DNA from: Robiginitomaculum sp.
GTDB lineage: Bacteria; Pseudomonadota; Alphaproteobacteria; Caulobacterales; Maricaulaceae
Assembly: GCA_015485335.1 (NCBI GenBank)
Contig: WFTT01000030.1
Span: 1-36,179 of the forward strand
Length of the DNA: 36,179 nucleotides
Direction: 5' to 3'
Shown here: piece after piece, positions 24,232 through 32,464 of the stretch
Position numbering within the stretch: the first letter of the stretch is position 1
Layout of the letters: every line of letters starts with the position of its first letter
The notes under the pieces: model-generated
Databases searched by the model: none
Told to the model about the DNA's origin: nothing
What the model saw: only the letters and a program-made list of their open reading frames with translations
Position numbers and translations under genes: made by a program

Positions 24232-25118
24232 TATTCCTGCTCCCGCAAATTGGACAACACCGTCATTCGCGCGGTCAGCGCCCCCAAAAATGCCGTCAGC
24301 ACCGGTGCCAGCACCAAAATACCAAAGCCCAGCATGTCCAGACGAAACACCGGCAGCAACAGACCCGTTCCGCCAGAGGAGAGCAATTGCGCCGCCCCCA
24401 CCACCAGACCGGCCAGCGCCGCGCCCATCAGACCGGCGCGCAGACCCAAGGCACCAAAACGGCGTTCAAACTGTTCAGCAATATAGCGATCAAATGCTCC
24501 GGCAAGGTGTAATGTGTTGACCACATCCCGCCGCGCCGCCAGGCTGGCCCGGGTGGCAAAGCCGGTCACCGCGATCGAGGCACTTACCAAGAGTGACAAG
24601 GCGGCCAGCGAAAAAATCTGTAAAAACCGGGCAGCATTGTTCATTTCCGCCGACCAACGTCGGTGATCATCCACTTCGGCATTGATATCACCGGCACTGA
24701 GCGCCAACTGGATGGCGTTTTTGCTGGCCGGGGCCTTAGGATCCAGTTGCAGGCCAACAATCATTGGCAAGGGCAGGTCATCGGGGATATTCCCCTTGCC
24801 CAGCCATGGCTCCAACAGGGCCTTGGCATGGGAACGGTCATAGACAGTAACCCCCTTTATGCCGGGCAAAGCCCGCAACAGTTTGGCAGCGCGTTCGATT
24901 TTACGGTCCTGATCCTTGGCATCCTTGATCTGTACAGTCATAGCCCCGTTCAGGTCGGCGCGCCAACTGGCCGCCGATACAAAGGCGGCCCGGGTGATCA
25001 GGGCACTGACACAGGCCAGAAAAATAATAATGGCGATCACAAAAAATAACGGCCCGTCCTCTTTTGAGCGCAGAGGCAGCATGGATGGCGGCGTGGGATC
25101 TGGCACATTTCTGGTCAT
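24231..25118 (-). CDS. ftsX: Cell-division protein FtsX
   Basis: FtsX is the membrane partner of the ATPase FtsE. The pair relays ATP hydrolysis to periplasmic peptidoglycan hydrolases at the septum. The 295-residue chain has a cytosolic N-terminus, a first helix at about 23-45 (FFVIAIIIFLACVSALITRA) and a periplasmic domain of about 120 residues (LLRALPGIKGVTVYDRSHAK). Three further helices follow, in the order expected for the family, with the short motif RRDVVNTLHLAGA between them. It overlaps ftsE by four bases and ydcF by one. Confidence 0.9.
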   Translation of the reverse strand: MTRNVPDPTPPSMLPLRSKEDGPLFFVIAIIIFLACVSALITRAAFVSAASWRADLNGAMTVQIKDAKDQDRKIERAAKLLRALPGIKGVTVYDRSHAKALLEPWLGKGNIPDDLPLPMIVGLQLDPKAPASKNAIQLALSAGDINAEVDDHRRWSAEMNNAARFLQIFSLAALSLLVSASIAVTGFATRASLAARRDVVNTLHLAGAFDRYIAEQFERRFGALGLRAGLMGAALAGLVVGAAQLLSSGGTGLLLPVFRLDMLGFGILVLAPVLTAFLGALTARMTVLSNLREQE

Positions 25119-25798
25119 GAGCGTGCCCGTTTGCGCGGGGCCTTTGGCGGGCTGAGCCGGCCTTCATTAATGGTCAGCACCGGGGCACCCGAGGCCCGTA
25201 CCAGTTGCAGATCATGGCTGGCGATCAGCACGGTGGAGCCCAGACGGTTCAGCTCGACAAACAGACGCATCAGGCGAATGGCCATATCCGGGTCTACATT
25301 GCCCGTTGGCTCGTCCGCGATCAGCAGTTCCGGTTTGGCCACCACGGCGCGGGCAATGGCGACGCGCTGTTTTTCGCCCCCTGACAGGGTGCGTGGATTT
25401 TCATTCATGGCATCGCCCAGCCCGACCCAGGATAACAGCTCGACCACGTCCTCTTCATAGCTTTCGCGCTTGATCCCGGCGGCCCGCAAGGGCAAGGCAA
25501 TGTTTTCAAAAACACTGAGGTGATCAAGCAGGCGAAATTCCTGAAACACCACGCCAATACGCCGTCTTAGCAATGCTTTTTGATTGCGGGTGCATTGGGC
25601 CACATCCTGTCCGAACAGGCGCATTTGCCCCGCCGAACAATGCTGGGCCAGATAAATCAGTTTCAACAGTGAAGATTTTCCGGCCCCTGATGGGCCGGTC
25701 AGAAAATGAAAAGAGCCCGCCGCCAGGCTCAGATTGATGTCATGCAACACATTTGGCCCATGGCTGTATCGCATATACACGTCCTGAATGGCCAGCAC
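25115..25798 (-). CDS. ftsE: Cell-division ATP-binding protein FtsE
   Basis: FtsE is an ABC ATPase at the inner membrane that energises FtsX. Walker A is GPSGAGKSS, the Q-loop VVFQEFRLLDHL, the signature LSGGEKQRVAIARA, Walker B LLIADEPTGNVD, and the switch histidine IASHD, so it is complete. The start is uncertain. The frame is open up to a GTG at 25936, which would add 46 residues without family sequence and overlap the divergent zinc-ribbon gene. I chose the GTG at 25798 because LAIQDVYMRYSHGPNVL then begins where FtsE proteins normally begin (227 residues). It lacks a clear ribosome site; GTGs at 25903 and 25867 are alternatives. It overlaps ftsX by four bases. Confidence 0.92.
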   Translation of the reverse strand: MLAIQDVYMRYSHGPNVLHDINLSLAAGSFHFLTGPSGAGKSSLLKLIYLAQHCSAGQMRLFGQDVAQCTRNQKALLRRRIGVVFQEFRLLDHLSVFENIALPLRAAGIKRESYEEDVVELLSWVGLGDAMNENPRTLSGGEKQRVAIARAVVAKPELLIADEPTGNVDPDMAIRLMRLFVELNRLGSTVLIASHDLQLVRASGAPVLTINEGRLSPPKAPRKRARS

Positions 25799-25903
25799 CG
25801 GCAGGTTGCGATCTGGTTTAGGCTCTTGCGATTGACTGGACTTCAGTGAAAGAATAGGCGACCTCACAGGGATTGGACTAACAGGGACTGATTCGGTTTG
25901 CAC

Positions 25904-26821
25904 ATGATCATAACGTGTCCAGACTGTTCTACGCACTATACCGTCACTGCCAAGGCTTTGGGTCAGTCAGGGCGCGAGGTGCGGTGCGCATCCTGTGGCC
26001 ACAAATGGTTCGCCACCCCGGAAGAAGCACAGGATGATCCTGCGCCATCTGCGGAACAAAGTGAAGAGCCTGCCGAAGAAGCGGCGCCCGAAGATTCGGC
26101 CGAAACCGAAGTCGCTGATGATTTTGATGCGGTTGCCGAAGATGAAACCAACAGCGCGCCGCCGACAGAAGAAGACCCCCCACAGGCAGACAATCCACCC
26201 CCAGAGGAGACCGAAAGCCCGGCACCGGCGCACAAGGCCTATCGCAACAAGTTGGAGGCCAAGGCCAAACGCAAACGCCGTTTGGTGGCCCTGGGGGCCT
26301 GGGGCGGCGTTTTTGTAACCCTGGCCCTGTTGGCGTTTATGGCCATCAGTTTTCGTGACAGCATTGTCAGGGTATTTCCCAAAACGGCCGGAACGTTTGA
26401 CGCCATTGGCATGCCGGCGGATATTTGGGGGGTTGATATTCGCAATATCAAAAGCGAACGGGTGCGCGAAAAAGGCGAAGATATTTTGCACATATCCGGT
26501 GAAATTTATAATCCCGGCGACAAAACAAGGCATGCCCCGCTGGTCCGGGTCAGCCTGCGCGATGAAACCGACGAGGAAATTCACGCCTGGACGGTACCGG
26601 TAAATCTGAAAGAATTGCCACCCCAAACCAGCGCGGTTTTTAGTACCAGTGTGCGCAATCCACCGCCGCGGGCGGTCAATCTGGGCTTTGACTTTACCGA
26701 CAAGGCCCTGAAAGCCGAGACAAAAACCGCCGCCAAGGCCGCACCAAAGAAAAAGAAAACTCATAACTCCAAAAAGAAATCCAAGCCCAAAAAAACCAGC
26801 CATAAAAAGGCAAGTCATTGA
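25904..26821 (+). CDS. MJ0042-type zinc-ribbon protein with DUF3426 domain
   Basis: A 305-residue membrane protein of unknown function. A zinc ribbon at the N-terminus has CPDC (5-8) and CASC, followed by GHKWFA. A strongly acidic, Pro/Glu-rich stretch covers about 45-105, then a basic patch and one transmembrane helix (about 128-150, ending ALLAFMAISF). The extracytoplasmic part (about 170-265) matches the DUF3426 idea: a beta-rich domain with ISGEIYNPGDKTRHAPLVRV. The last 35 residues are lysine-rich. It is divergent from ftsE, the usual alphaproteobacterial neighbour, and its stop overlaps the next start. ATG 25904 precedes CPDC closely; a TTG at 25898 is also possible. Confidence 0.86.
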   Translation: MIITCPDCSTHYTVTAKALGQSGREVRCASCGHKWFATPEEAQDDPAPSAEQSEEPAEEAAPEDSAETEVADDFDAVAEDETNSAPPTEEDPPQADNPPPEETESPAPAHKAYRNKLEAKAKRKRRLVALGAWGGVFVTLALLAFMAISFRDSIVRVFPKTAGTFDAIGMPADIWGVDIRNIKSERVREKGEDILHISGEIYNPGDKTRHAPLVRVSLRDETDEEIHAWTVPVNLKELPPQTSAVFSTSVRNPPPRAVNLGFDFTDKALKAETKTAAKAAPKKKKTHNSKKKSKPKKTSHKKASH

Positions 26822-27492
26822 GCCATAAAGAGGGGATGAGGGCCGACGGGGCGCAATTGGTAATCTTTGATTGCGACGGAGTATTGGTGGAATCTGAAAC
26901 CATCACCAATCATGTTTTTGCGCGCCTGATTACCAAGGCCGGTTGGCCGGTTTCCTTTGAAGAATGCTGTGCCCAGTTCAAAGGCCTGTCCATGAAGGAT
27001 TGTGTGGCCAAGATCGAAGCCAGGCTGGACCGCACGCTGGCCCCCGACTGGCCAGACCAGTATCGCAATGAAAGCTATGCGGCCCTGCGCGAACACGTAG
27101 AGGCTATGCCCGGGGCCAAAGAGGCCATAGCCCTGATCCAGGCGGCCGGGCGAAAACAGTGTATTGCCTCATCCGGCCCGATGGGAAAAATGGAAATCAC
27201 CCTGGGGCGCACCGGCCTGATAGCGGATTTTGAGGGAATGATTTTTAATGCCACCATGGTTGCCCGTGGCAAACCGGCCCCGGATTTGTTTTTGCACGCG
27301 GCCCATGAAATGGGCATAGCGCCAAAGGCCGCCATTGTGATTGAGGATTCGCCGGTGGGTGCGCGCGCCGCCAGGGCCGCCGGCATGGTCTGTCTGGGCT
27401 ATATTGGTGGTGAACTGAAAGAAGAAACCGGCCTGGCCCGCGAAGGGGCCATCCTGATTGAAAATCTTTGTGAGGTAGCTAATTATTTATAG
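26818..27492 (+). CDS. HAD-superfamily hydrolase, subfamily IA
   Basis: A 224-residue phosphatase-like protein with all four HAD motifs. Nucleophile motif: FDCDGVLVES (Asp18, Asp20 counting from the TTG). Motif II: CIASSGP. Motif III: lysine in VARGKPAPDLF. Motif IV: IEDSPVGARAARAAGM. It resembles phosphoglycolate phosphatase / beta-phosphoglucomutase-like enzymes; the substrate cannot be told. I chose TTG at 26818, overlapping the stop of the zinc-ribbon gene, because AAAGG lies seven bases upstream. The ATG at 26836 has its purine run too close. Co-transcription with the zinc-ribbon gene is likely. Confidence 0.88.
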   Translation: MSHKEGMRADGAQLVIFDCDGVLVESETITNHVFARLITKAGWPVSFEECCAQFKGLSMKDCVAKIEARLDRTLAPDWPDQYRNESYAALREHVEAMPGAKEAIALIQAAGRKQCIASSGPMGKMEITLGRTGLIADFEGMIFNATMVARGKPAPDLFLHAAHEMGIAPKAAIVIEDSPVGARAARAAGMVCLGYIGGELKEETGLAREGAILIENLCEVANYL

Positions 27493-27500
27493 AATCAGGC

Positions 27501-27536
27501 AAAAAAAAGCCGGGTCCACACGAAGTGACCCGGCTT
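27501..27536 (-). terminator. Strong intrinsic terminator, best on the minus strand
   Basis: A perfect 10-bp stem, AAGCCGGGTC (27507-27516) with GACCCGGCTT (27527-27536), surrounds a 10-base loop. Reading minus it is followed by eight T (27508-27501). Reading plus it is followed only by TTTATAA. It can end the HAD transcript on the plus strand, but the long U tract points to a minus-strand transcript that has no annotated gene. Confidence 0.88.
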
Positions 27537-27643
27537 TATAAGTCCTCGCGAATGCCTCTCAAAGGGGGGAGGGAGAGGCCTGCGGTAACCGTCTCGAACG
27601 AAAAAGGGGTCCGGGGAAACGGTAAAGCCACAACAGCGGCTTC
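27501..27643 (-). ncRNA. Candidate small RNA with four stem-loops and C-rich loops
   Basis: Upstream of the terminator the minus strand folds into three more stems. SL1 is AAGCC/GGCTT (27642-27638 with 27629-27625). SL2 is ACCGTTTC/GAGACGGT (27623-27616 with 27595-27588), with a loop holding CCCCGGACCCC. SL3 is GCCTCTC/GAGAGGC (27579-27573 with 27560-27554), with the loop CCTCCCCCCTTT. A -10-like TATATA (27655-27650) would place the start near 27643, just before SL1, for an RNA of about 143 bases; I see no good -35. C-rich hairpin loops that can pair with Shine-Dalgarno sequences are typical of several alphaproteobacterial small RNA families. No protein frame fits. Existence and strand are inference from structure. 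Confidence 0.5.
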
Positions 27644-27696
27644 AGGCTGTATATAGGAAGGCAAGGTGCACATTAAAAGTGTCCTAATGCCGCACC

Positions 27697-27718
27697 TGCT
27701 ATGCATTTTTGCATAGCA
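27697..27718. promoter_or_regulatory. Perfect inverted repeat upstream of selO
   Basis: TGCTATGCA (27697-27705) and TGCATAGCA (27710-27718) are exact complements around TTTT, 32 bases before the selO ATG. It could be an operator or a hairpin in the 5' leader. There is no U tract, so it is not a typical terminator. Confidence 0.5.
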
Positions 27719-27750
27719 AATTCATCACCCCGGCCACAAGGTACCAACCC

Positions 27751-29175
27751 ATGCCGATCACGACCACCTATCAAGCTGAGCCACGTTTTGAAAGCCTTGG
27801 TGGCGATTTTGCCGATCTTGTGCAGGCCGCTGATTTTCCACAGATTCAATTGCGTTATCGCAATCAGGAGGCGGCCAGGCAGGTGGGTCTGCAGGATCTG
27901 GACGAGGCACAGTGGATCGCCCATTTCGGCCGCTTTGAGGCCTTGCCGGACAATCAGAAACAGCCCTTGGCCATGCGCTATCACGGTCATCAGTTTCGCC
28001 AATACAACCCCGACCTGGGCGATGGGCGCGGGTTTTTGTTTGCACAAATGCGCGATCATCAGGGCTGTCTGATGGATTTGGGCACCAAGGGCAGCGGCCG
28101 CACCCCCTGGTCACGGGGTGGTGATGGGCGACTGACCTTAAAAGGGGCGGTGCGCGAAGTCTTGGCAGCACACATGCTGGAGGCTTTGGGGGTGCCCACC
28201 TCGCGGGTGTTCAGCGTGATTGAAACTGGCGAAAGTCTGATACGGGGGGACGAGCCTTCGCCCACACGCAGCGCCGTTATGGTGCGCCTGTCCCATTCTC
28301 ATATTCGCTTTGGCAGCTTCCAGCGCCTGGCCGCTTTGGGGCAAACCGAAAACCTGAAAACCCTGCTGGATCATAGTCTTGAGTATTATATGCCAGACCT
28401 GTTGACCCTGAAGGAGGCCCAGCGCCCGGCCGCCTTTCTGGAAAGGGTGGCCGTGTTGAGCGCGCAATTGTGCGCTCGCTGGATCGCCGCCGGATTTGTG
28501 CACGGGGTTTTGAATACCGACAATATGAATATAAACGGCGAAAGCTTTGATTACGGGCCATGGCGGTTTTTGCCCCATTATGAACCGGGTTTTACCGCCG
28601 CCTATTTTGACCACCAAGGCCTCTATGCTTTTGGCCGCCAGGGCGAGGCGGTGGGGTGGAATTTGGCTCGGCTGGGCGAAGCCCTCAGCCTGTTGGCCCC
28701 GGTGGAAGCCCTGCAGGAGGCCCACAAGAGCTTTGCCCACACCTATGCCAAAGCCCTGCCTGCCGCGTTTTTATACAGATTGGGTCTGCGCCCGGGCACA
28801 CAAGAGCAAAACCATCATTTTTTGCGCACATTGTTGGCGGCCCTCAAAGATACCCAGGCGCCTTTTGAGGGGTTTTTCTTTGACTGGTTTGGCGCCGATG
28901 AAGGCCGGGCCATGACACGGCCGCGCCTGGGGTTTTATCAGGATTCGGCCTTTGCCGCCTTTCGTAAAGAAATTCAAACCTTTACCCCAGATCGCCCCGA
29001 CCGTTTACACCATCCCTATTTTGCCCAAGACAATCCCTTCACCCTGGTGATCGATGAGGTGGAAGCCATTTGGGAAGCCATTGCCACGACCGATGACTGG
29101 AGTGTGTTTGAGGCCGCCCTTGCCACCATAACCGAGGCCGCCAATGCCTATGATTTAAACCATTCATCCATATGA
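27751..29175 (+). CDS. selO: Protein adenylyltransferase SelO (YdiU family)
   Basis: SelO is a pseudokinase-fold enzyme that transfers AMP to hydroxyl side chains of proteins; in E. coli it links to the oxidative stress response. The 474-residue product has the family block GTKGSGRTPWSRGGDGRLTL, followed by LKGAVREVLAAHMLEALGVP and VIETGESLIR. The catalytic segment is HGVLNTDNMNINGESFDYGP (metal-binding Asn and Asp). As in other bacterial SelO there is no C-terminal selenocysteine. Length is close to E. coli YdiU (478). I chose the ATG at 27751 (AAGGT eight bases upstream) over a TTG at 27709 that would start inside the inverted repeat. Confidence 0.95.
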   Translation: MPITTTYQAEPRFESLGGDFADLVQAADFPQIQLRYRNQEAARQVGLQDLDEAQWIAHFGRFEALPDNQKQPLAMRYHGHQFRQYNPDLGDGRGFLFAQMRDHQGCLMDLGTKGSGRTPWSRGGDGRLTLKGAVREVLAAHMLEALGVPTSRVFSVIETGESLIRGDEPSPTRSAVMVRLSHSHIRFGSFQRLAALGQTENLKTLLDHSLEYYMPDLLTLKEAQRPAAFLERVAVLSAQLCARWIAAGFVHGVLNTDNMNINGESFDYGPWRFLPHYEPGFTAAYFDHQGLYAFGRQGEAVGWNLARLGEALSLLAPVEALQEAHKSFAHTYAKALPAAFLYRLGLRPGTQEQNHHFLRTLLAALKDTQAPFEGFFFDWFGADEGRAMTRPRLGFYQDSAFAAFRKEIQTFTPDRPDRLHHPYFAQDNPFTLVIDEVEAIWEAIATTDDWSVFEAALATITEAANAYDLNHSSI

Positions 29176-29247
29176 ACGGCCCCTTCAGGTGCGTTTCAGA
29201 CTGAATCCTCCACACTGTGTCCAAGCTGGGACAAAAAGGAGTTCAAC

Positions 29248-29763
29248 ATGAACACGCAAACGAGAAAACCTGGCCCCGGCAAAGCCATGGTTATGCTGGC
29301 CGCCTTTGGCATGGCTGGCATGACCATGGCGGCCCCGGCCATGGCCCACGGCAAGCGCAATGGCCGCCCTCCGGTATATGTCGATAACGATCATGATGCC
29401 GATGACGGGTATATTAACAAGCGATCACACCGTAACCGCAATATGTACAATAATGGCCGTTACGGTAATCGCTATATGCACAGCCCGCGTCAGCAATACC
29501 CCTGGTTAAACCGCATCAACCAATTTGGGGTGCGCGGTAAAATCATTCGCTGGGGTCATGGCCCTCTGGAAGGTTGTTTTCGGGTAAAACGCACCGGGCG
29601 TTTTCAGGGCGATGCTGCCATTGTAACGGTGCGATATTGTCTGGATGGTTATGGCCAGGCCCGCTTTGTCCGTGGCACCAAACGGCTGGTCCGGTATCTG
29701 AACTATTACCGTCCGGCCAATGGTTATGGCTATCGTTATCGCCAACCCATGCACCGTTACTAG
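29248..29763 (+). CDS. Hypothetical secreted basic protein
   Basis: A 171-residue protein with a clear signal peptide (basic start, hydrophobic AMVMLAAFGMAGMTMAAPA, likely cut after AMA near residue 34). The mature part is rich in Arg, Tyr, Asn and Gly (for example NRNMYNNGRYGNRYMHS). A compact segment holds two cysteines (GCFRVKRTGRF ... VTVRYCLDGYGQARFV) that could form a disulfide in the periplasm. AAGGAG lies seven bases before the ATG, so translation is well supported. I do not recognise the family. It follows selO by 72 bases and converges on another exported protein with a hairpin between them. Confidence 0.78.
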   Translation: MNTQTRKPGPGKAMVMLAAFGMAGMTMAAPAMAHGKRNGRPPVYVDNDHDADDGYINKRSHRNRNMYNNGRYGNRYMHSPRQQYPWLNRINQFGVRGKIIRWGHGPLEGCFRVKRTGRFQGDAAIVTVRYCLDGYGQARFVRGTKRLVRYLNYYRPANGYGYRYRQPMHRY

Positions 29764-29783
29764 GCGTATGGAAAACCTGCCTT

Positions 29784-29814
29784 ACAGCCCTGCGCCTAAA
29801 CGGTGCAGGGCTGT
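29784..29814. terminator. Hairpin between two convergent genes
   Basis: ACAGCCCTGC (29784-29793) and GCAGGGCTGT (29805-29814) form a perfect 10-bp stem with an 11-base loop, midway between the two stop codons. There is no T run on either side, so it is a possible bidirectional transcript end, not a textbook intrinsic terminator. Confidence 0.6.
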
Positions 29815-29836
29815 ATATGGCCGCAATCAAACGTTC

Positions 29837-30388
29837 TTAACTGGCCGGCTCGGCGGTCAATTCTTTGACCAGACGCCGTGCAAACTTGTCAAAGGCCCGG
29901 CGAGCATCATTCCAGGTTGTCGCACTCGCGCTGTAATCATAAAGATAGTCAGCAAAATACCGATAGCGCATATCGCCAAGATCGGTACTGTCCGCGGCCA
30001 CCAGATGCGCCTTGACCTCGGCACCACCCAGACCAAAGGATACAAAATCCAGACCGGTGCGTTTGGACATTTCGTGCATGGTTGGCCGGTTTGGCGCGAT
30101 TTCGACCAGGGTCAGTTCCAGGCGCGCACCGTTATCCCCCATCAGGTCGCTGCGTTCCAGGCGACTGGTCACCTTTTTAACCAGCGTCTTTTTTAGCTGT
30201 TCGATATCACGGGGGCCCCATCGCAATTTTTCATCTCTAACATCATCACTGATATTAACGGTAATGCTGGCAATTTTTACATTGGGGGCGGCGATGCTGG
30301 TACTGAATTCATAATCGGCGGCTTTGGCCGCACTAAACGCCAACGCGCTCATGGCAAAACCGGCGAGGACTAAGGCTAGAATACGCAT
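29837..30388 (-). CDS. Hypothetical periplasmic protein
   Basis: A 183-residue protein with a signal peptide (MRILALVLAGFAMSALAFSA, probable cut after AKA near residue 23) and no lipobox cysteine. The mature part alternates beta-like segments (NVKIASITVNISDD, ARLELTLVEIAPN, GGAEVKAHLVAAD) with helices. It loosely resembles DUF3313/DUF4410-type exported proteins, but I would not assign it. AAGGAG lies eight bases before the ATG at 30388, so expression is credible. It is divergent from purH with about 180 bases between. Confidence 0.75.
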   Translation of the reverse strand: MRILALVLAGFAMSALAFSAAKAADYEFSTSIAAPNVKIASITVNISDDVRDEKLRWGPRDIEQLKKTLVKKVTSRLERSDLMGDNGARLELTLVEIAPNRPTMHEMSKRTGLDFVSFGLGGAEVKAHLVAADSTDLGDMRYRYFADYLYDYSASATTWNDARRAFDKFARRLVKELTAEPAS

Positions 30389-30572
30389 GGCTATGACTCC
30401 TTGTGTTTATCTCAGACCCCAACCACCGTGGTGATTATATCATGTTTTGTCCGTCATGGGCAGAAACTTGCACGTCCTGCACTGTTTTCACCAATTCCAT
30501 GTTTTGATGCTGTTGCATAATCGGCATTTGGTGTAAGTGCGGCCCATCATACCGATCGATTCGGAGGCCCCC

Positions 30573-32180
30573 ATGCCCACCCCCCGTACTGCGCCTGATC
30601 TGGTTCCGGTTCGCCGCGCCCTGTTATCCGTTTCGGACAAAACCCATTTGCTGGACATTGCCCAATCCCTGCATGATGCCGGGGTCGAACTGGTCTCCAC
30701 CGGCGGCACCGCCAAAGCAATTAAAGATCACGACCTGCCGGTCCGGGATGTATCTGATCTGACCGGGTTTGCAGAAATGATGGATGGGCGGGTCAAAACC
30801 CTGCACCCGGCGGTGCATGGCGGCCTGTTGGCCCTGCGCGATGACGAGGCCCACATGCAGGCGGCCAAAGATCATAACATCGCCATGATCGATCTGGTTT
30901 ATATCAATCTCTACCCTTTTGAGCGCACGGTTGAGGCCGGATCAGACTTTGAAACCTGTGTAGAAAATATTGATATTGGCGGACCGGCCATGTTGCGTGC
31001 GGCGGCCAAAAACTATGGCTGGGTCTGTTGTTGTACCCAGGGATCAGACGTGCTGTCGGTACTGTCCGAAATGAAAGAGCACGGGGGCAAAACCACCCTG
31101 TCTTTGCGCAAACGCCTTAGCGCCGCCACCTATGCCCGCACCGCCTCCTATGATGGCGCCATTGCCAATTGGTATGCAGAACAGATTGGCGAGACCTTCC
31201 CTGAAAACCTGTCCCTGACCGGCAATTTGAAACAGGTTTTGCGTTATGGCGAAAACCCACACCAAAAAGCCGCTTTTTACAGCGCCGCCCCGTCCCGTCC
31301 CGGTATCGCCAGCGCCCGTCAGGTACAGGGCAAGGCGCTTAGCTATAACAATCTGAATGATACCGATGCGGCCTTTGAACTGGTCTGTGAATTAAACACC
31401 GACACCCAGGCCGCCATTGCTATTATCAAACATGCCAATCCATGCGGTGTGGCCATCGCCGATGACAGTGTTGCGGCCTATGACAAGGCCCTGGCCTGTG
31501 ACAGCGTTTCGGCCTTTGGTGGTATTGTTGCCCACAACCGCACGATCACGGCGGCGCTGGCAAAGCGCATCATCGAAGTCTTTACCGAAGTGGTGATTGC
31601 CCCGGATGCTGATGACGAGGCCCTGGCGATTTTTGCCGCCAAGCCCAATCTACGGATTTTGTTGACCGGGGCGCTGGCCGATCCGGGCGCATCGGGACGC
31701 AGCTTCAAAAACGTTGCCGGGGGCATTTTGGTACAGGACCGCGATCATGGCCGGATCTCCAAGGATGACCTGCGCACGGTGACCAAAAAACAACCAGATG
31801 AGCAACAGATGGAAGATCTTCTGTTTGCCTGGCGGGTGGCCAAACACGTTAAATCCAACACCATTGTCTATGCCAAGAACGGGGCCACCGTAGGCATTGG
31901 CGCAGGGCAGATGAGCCGCGTGGATGCAGCGCGCATTGCCGCATTAAAAGCCGAAGACGCCGCCCAAAAGGCGGGCCAGAACACGCCAGCCACCCTTGGC
32001 TGTGTGGCCGCCTCGGATGCGTTTTTTCCCTTTGCCGATGGTTTGTTGCAAGCAGCCTCGGCCGGGGCCGTGGCGGTAATCCAGCCGGGCGGGTCCATAC
32101 GGGATGATGAGGTGATTGCCGCCGCCGATGAAGCCGACCTGGCCATGGTCTTTACCGGCATGCGCCATTTTCGCCATTAA
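30573..32180 (+). CDS. purH: AICAR transformylase / IMP cyclohydrolase
   Basis: PurH carries out the last two steps of purine synthesis, formylation of AICAR by 10-formyl-THF and closure to IMP. The N-terminal MGS-like cyclohydrolase domain (about 1-195) starts [18 protein letters not shown] and contains [11 protein letters not shown]. The transformylase domain (about 200-535) has the catalytic Lys-His pair in [12 protein letters not shown], plus [10 protein letters not shown] and [17 protein letters not shown]. The 535 residues are the normal length. The ATG at 30573 follows GGAGG by five bases; a GTG at 30537 in the same frame lacks a ribosome site. No purine operator was recognised upstream. 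Confidence 0.96.
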   Translation: MPTPRTAPDLVPVRRALLSVSDKTHLLDIAQSLHDAGVELVSTGGTAKAIKDHDLPVRDVSDLTGFAEMMDGRVKTLHPAVHGGLLALRDDEAHMQAAKDHNIAMIDLVYINLYPFERTVEAGSDFETCVENIDIGGPAMLRAAAKNYGWVCCCTQGSDVLSVLSEMKEHGGKTTLSLRKRLSAATYARTASYDGAIANWYAEQIGETFPENLSLTGNLKQVLRYGENPHQKAAFYSAAPSRPGIASARQVQGKALSYNNLNDTDAAFELVCELNTDTQAAIAIIKHANPCGVAIADDSVAAYDKALACDSVSAFGGIVAHNRTITAALAKRIIEVFTEVVIAPDADDEALAIFAAKPNLRILLTGALADPGASGRSFKNVAGGILVQDRDHGRISKDDLRTVTKKQPDEQQMEDLLFAWRVAKHVKSNTIVYAKNGATVGIGAGQMSRVDAARIAALKAEDAAQKAGQNTPATLGCVAASDAFFPFADGLLQAASAGAVAVIQPGGSIRDDEVIAAADEADLAMVFTGMRHFRH

Positions 32181-32197
32181 GGCAGAAATGACTGGAA

Positions 32198-32219
32198 AAA
32201 TTACTGGGAAATTACTGGG
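32198..32219. repeat. Perfect 11-bp tandem duplication at the HTH gene stop
   Basis: AAATTACTGGG occurs twice in tandem (32198-32208 and 32209-32219). The second copy contains the TAA stop of the minus-strand HTH gene. This looks like a small slippage duplication that left the reading frame of that gene unchanged. Confidence 0.85.
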
Positions 32220-32457
32220 CGGCTTTTTTGGTAGGGACGACCTGGTCGTCCTCGTCTTCCACATAGTTCAGAATTTCGCCGGGCTGGCATTGCAATTCCC
32301 GGCACAAAGCCTCCAGCGTGGAAAACCGCACCGCCTTGGCCTTGCCAGTTTTCAGGATCGACAGATTGGCCATGGTCACACCAACCCGGTCGCACAATTC
32401 GGTCAATGACATGCGCCTGTCCAGCAGCACCCGATCCAATGTCACTCGAATTGCCAT
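32212..32457 (-). CDS. Cro/CI-type (YozG-like) helix-turn-helix regulator
   Basis: An 81-residue DNA-binding protein consisting of little more than one HTH domain. The sequence MSLTELCDRVGVTMANLSIL forms the helix-turn-helix (about 16-35). The downstream pattern TGKAKAVRFSTLEALCRELQ and CQPGEILNYVEDED is typical of the small YozG/HTH_26 group. AGGA lies 7-10 bases before the ATG. It starts seven bases after the stop of a DUF2975 membrane protein. That two-gene pair recurs across bacteria, with the regulator thought to control the pair; the target here is unknown. Confidence 0.88.
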   Translation of the reverse strand: MAIRVTLDRVLLDRRMSLTELCDRVGVTMANLSILKTGKAKAVRFSTLEALCRELQCQPGEILNYVEDEDDQVVPTKKAAQ

Positions 32458-32464
32458 TTACGTC

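Noticed and set aside
27501-27660. 4.5S (SRP) or 6S RNA gene
   Set aside because: The conserved SRP loop and the 6S central bubble pattern are absent on both strands.
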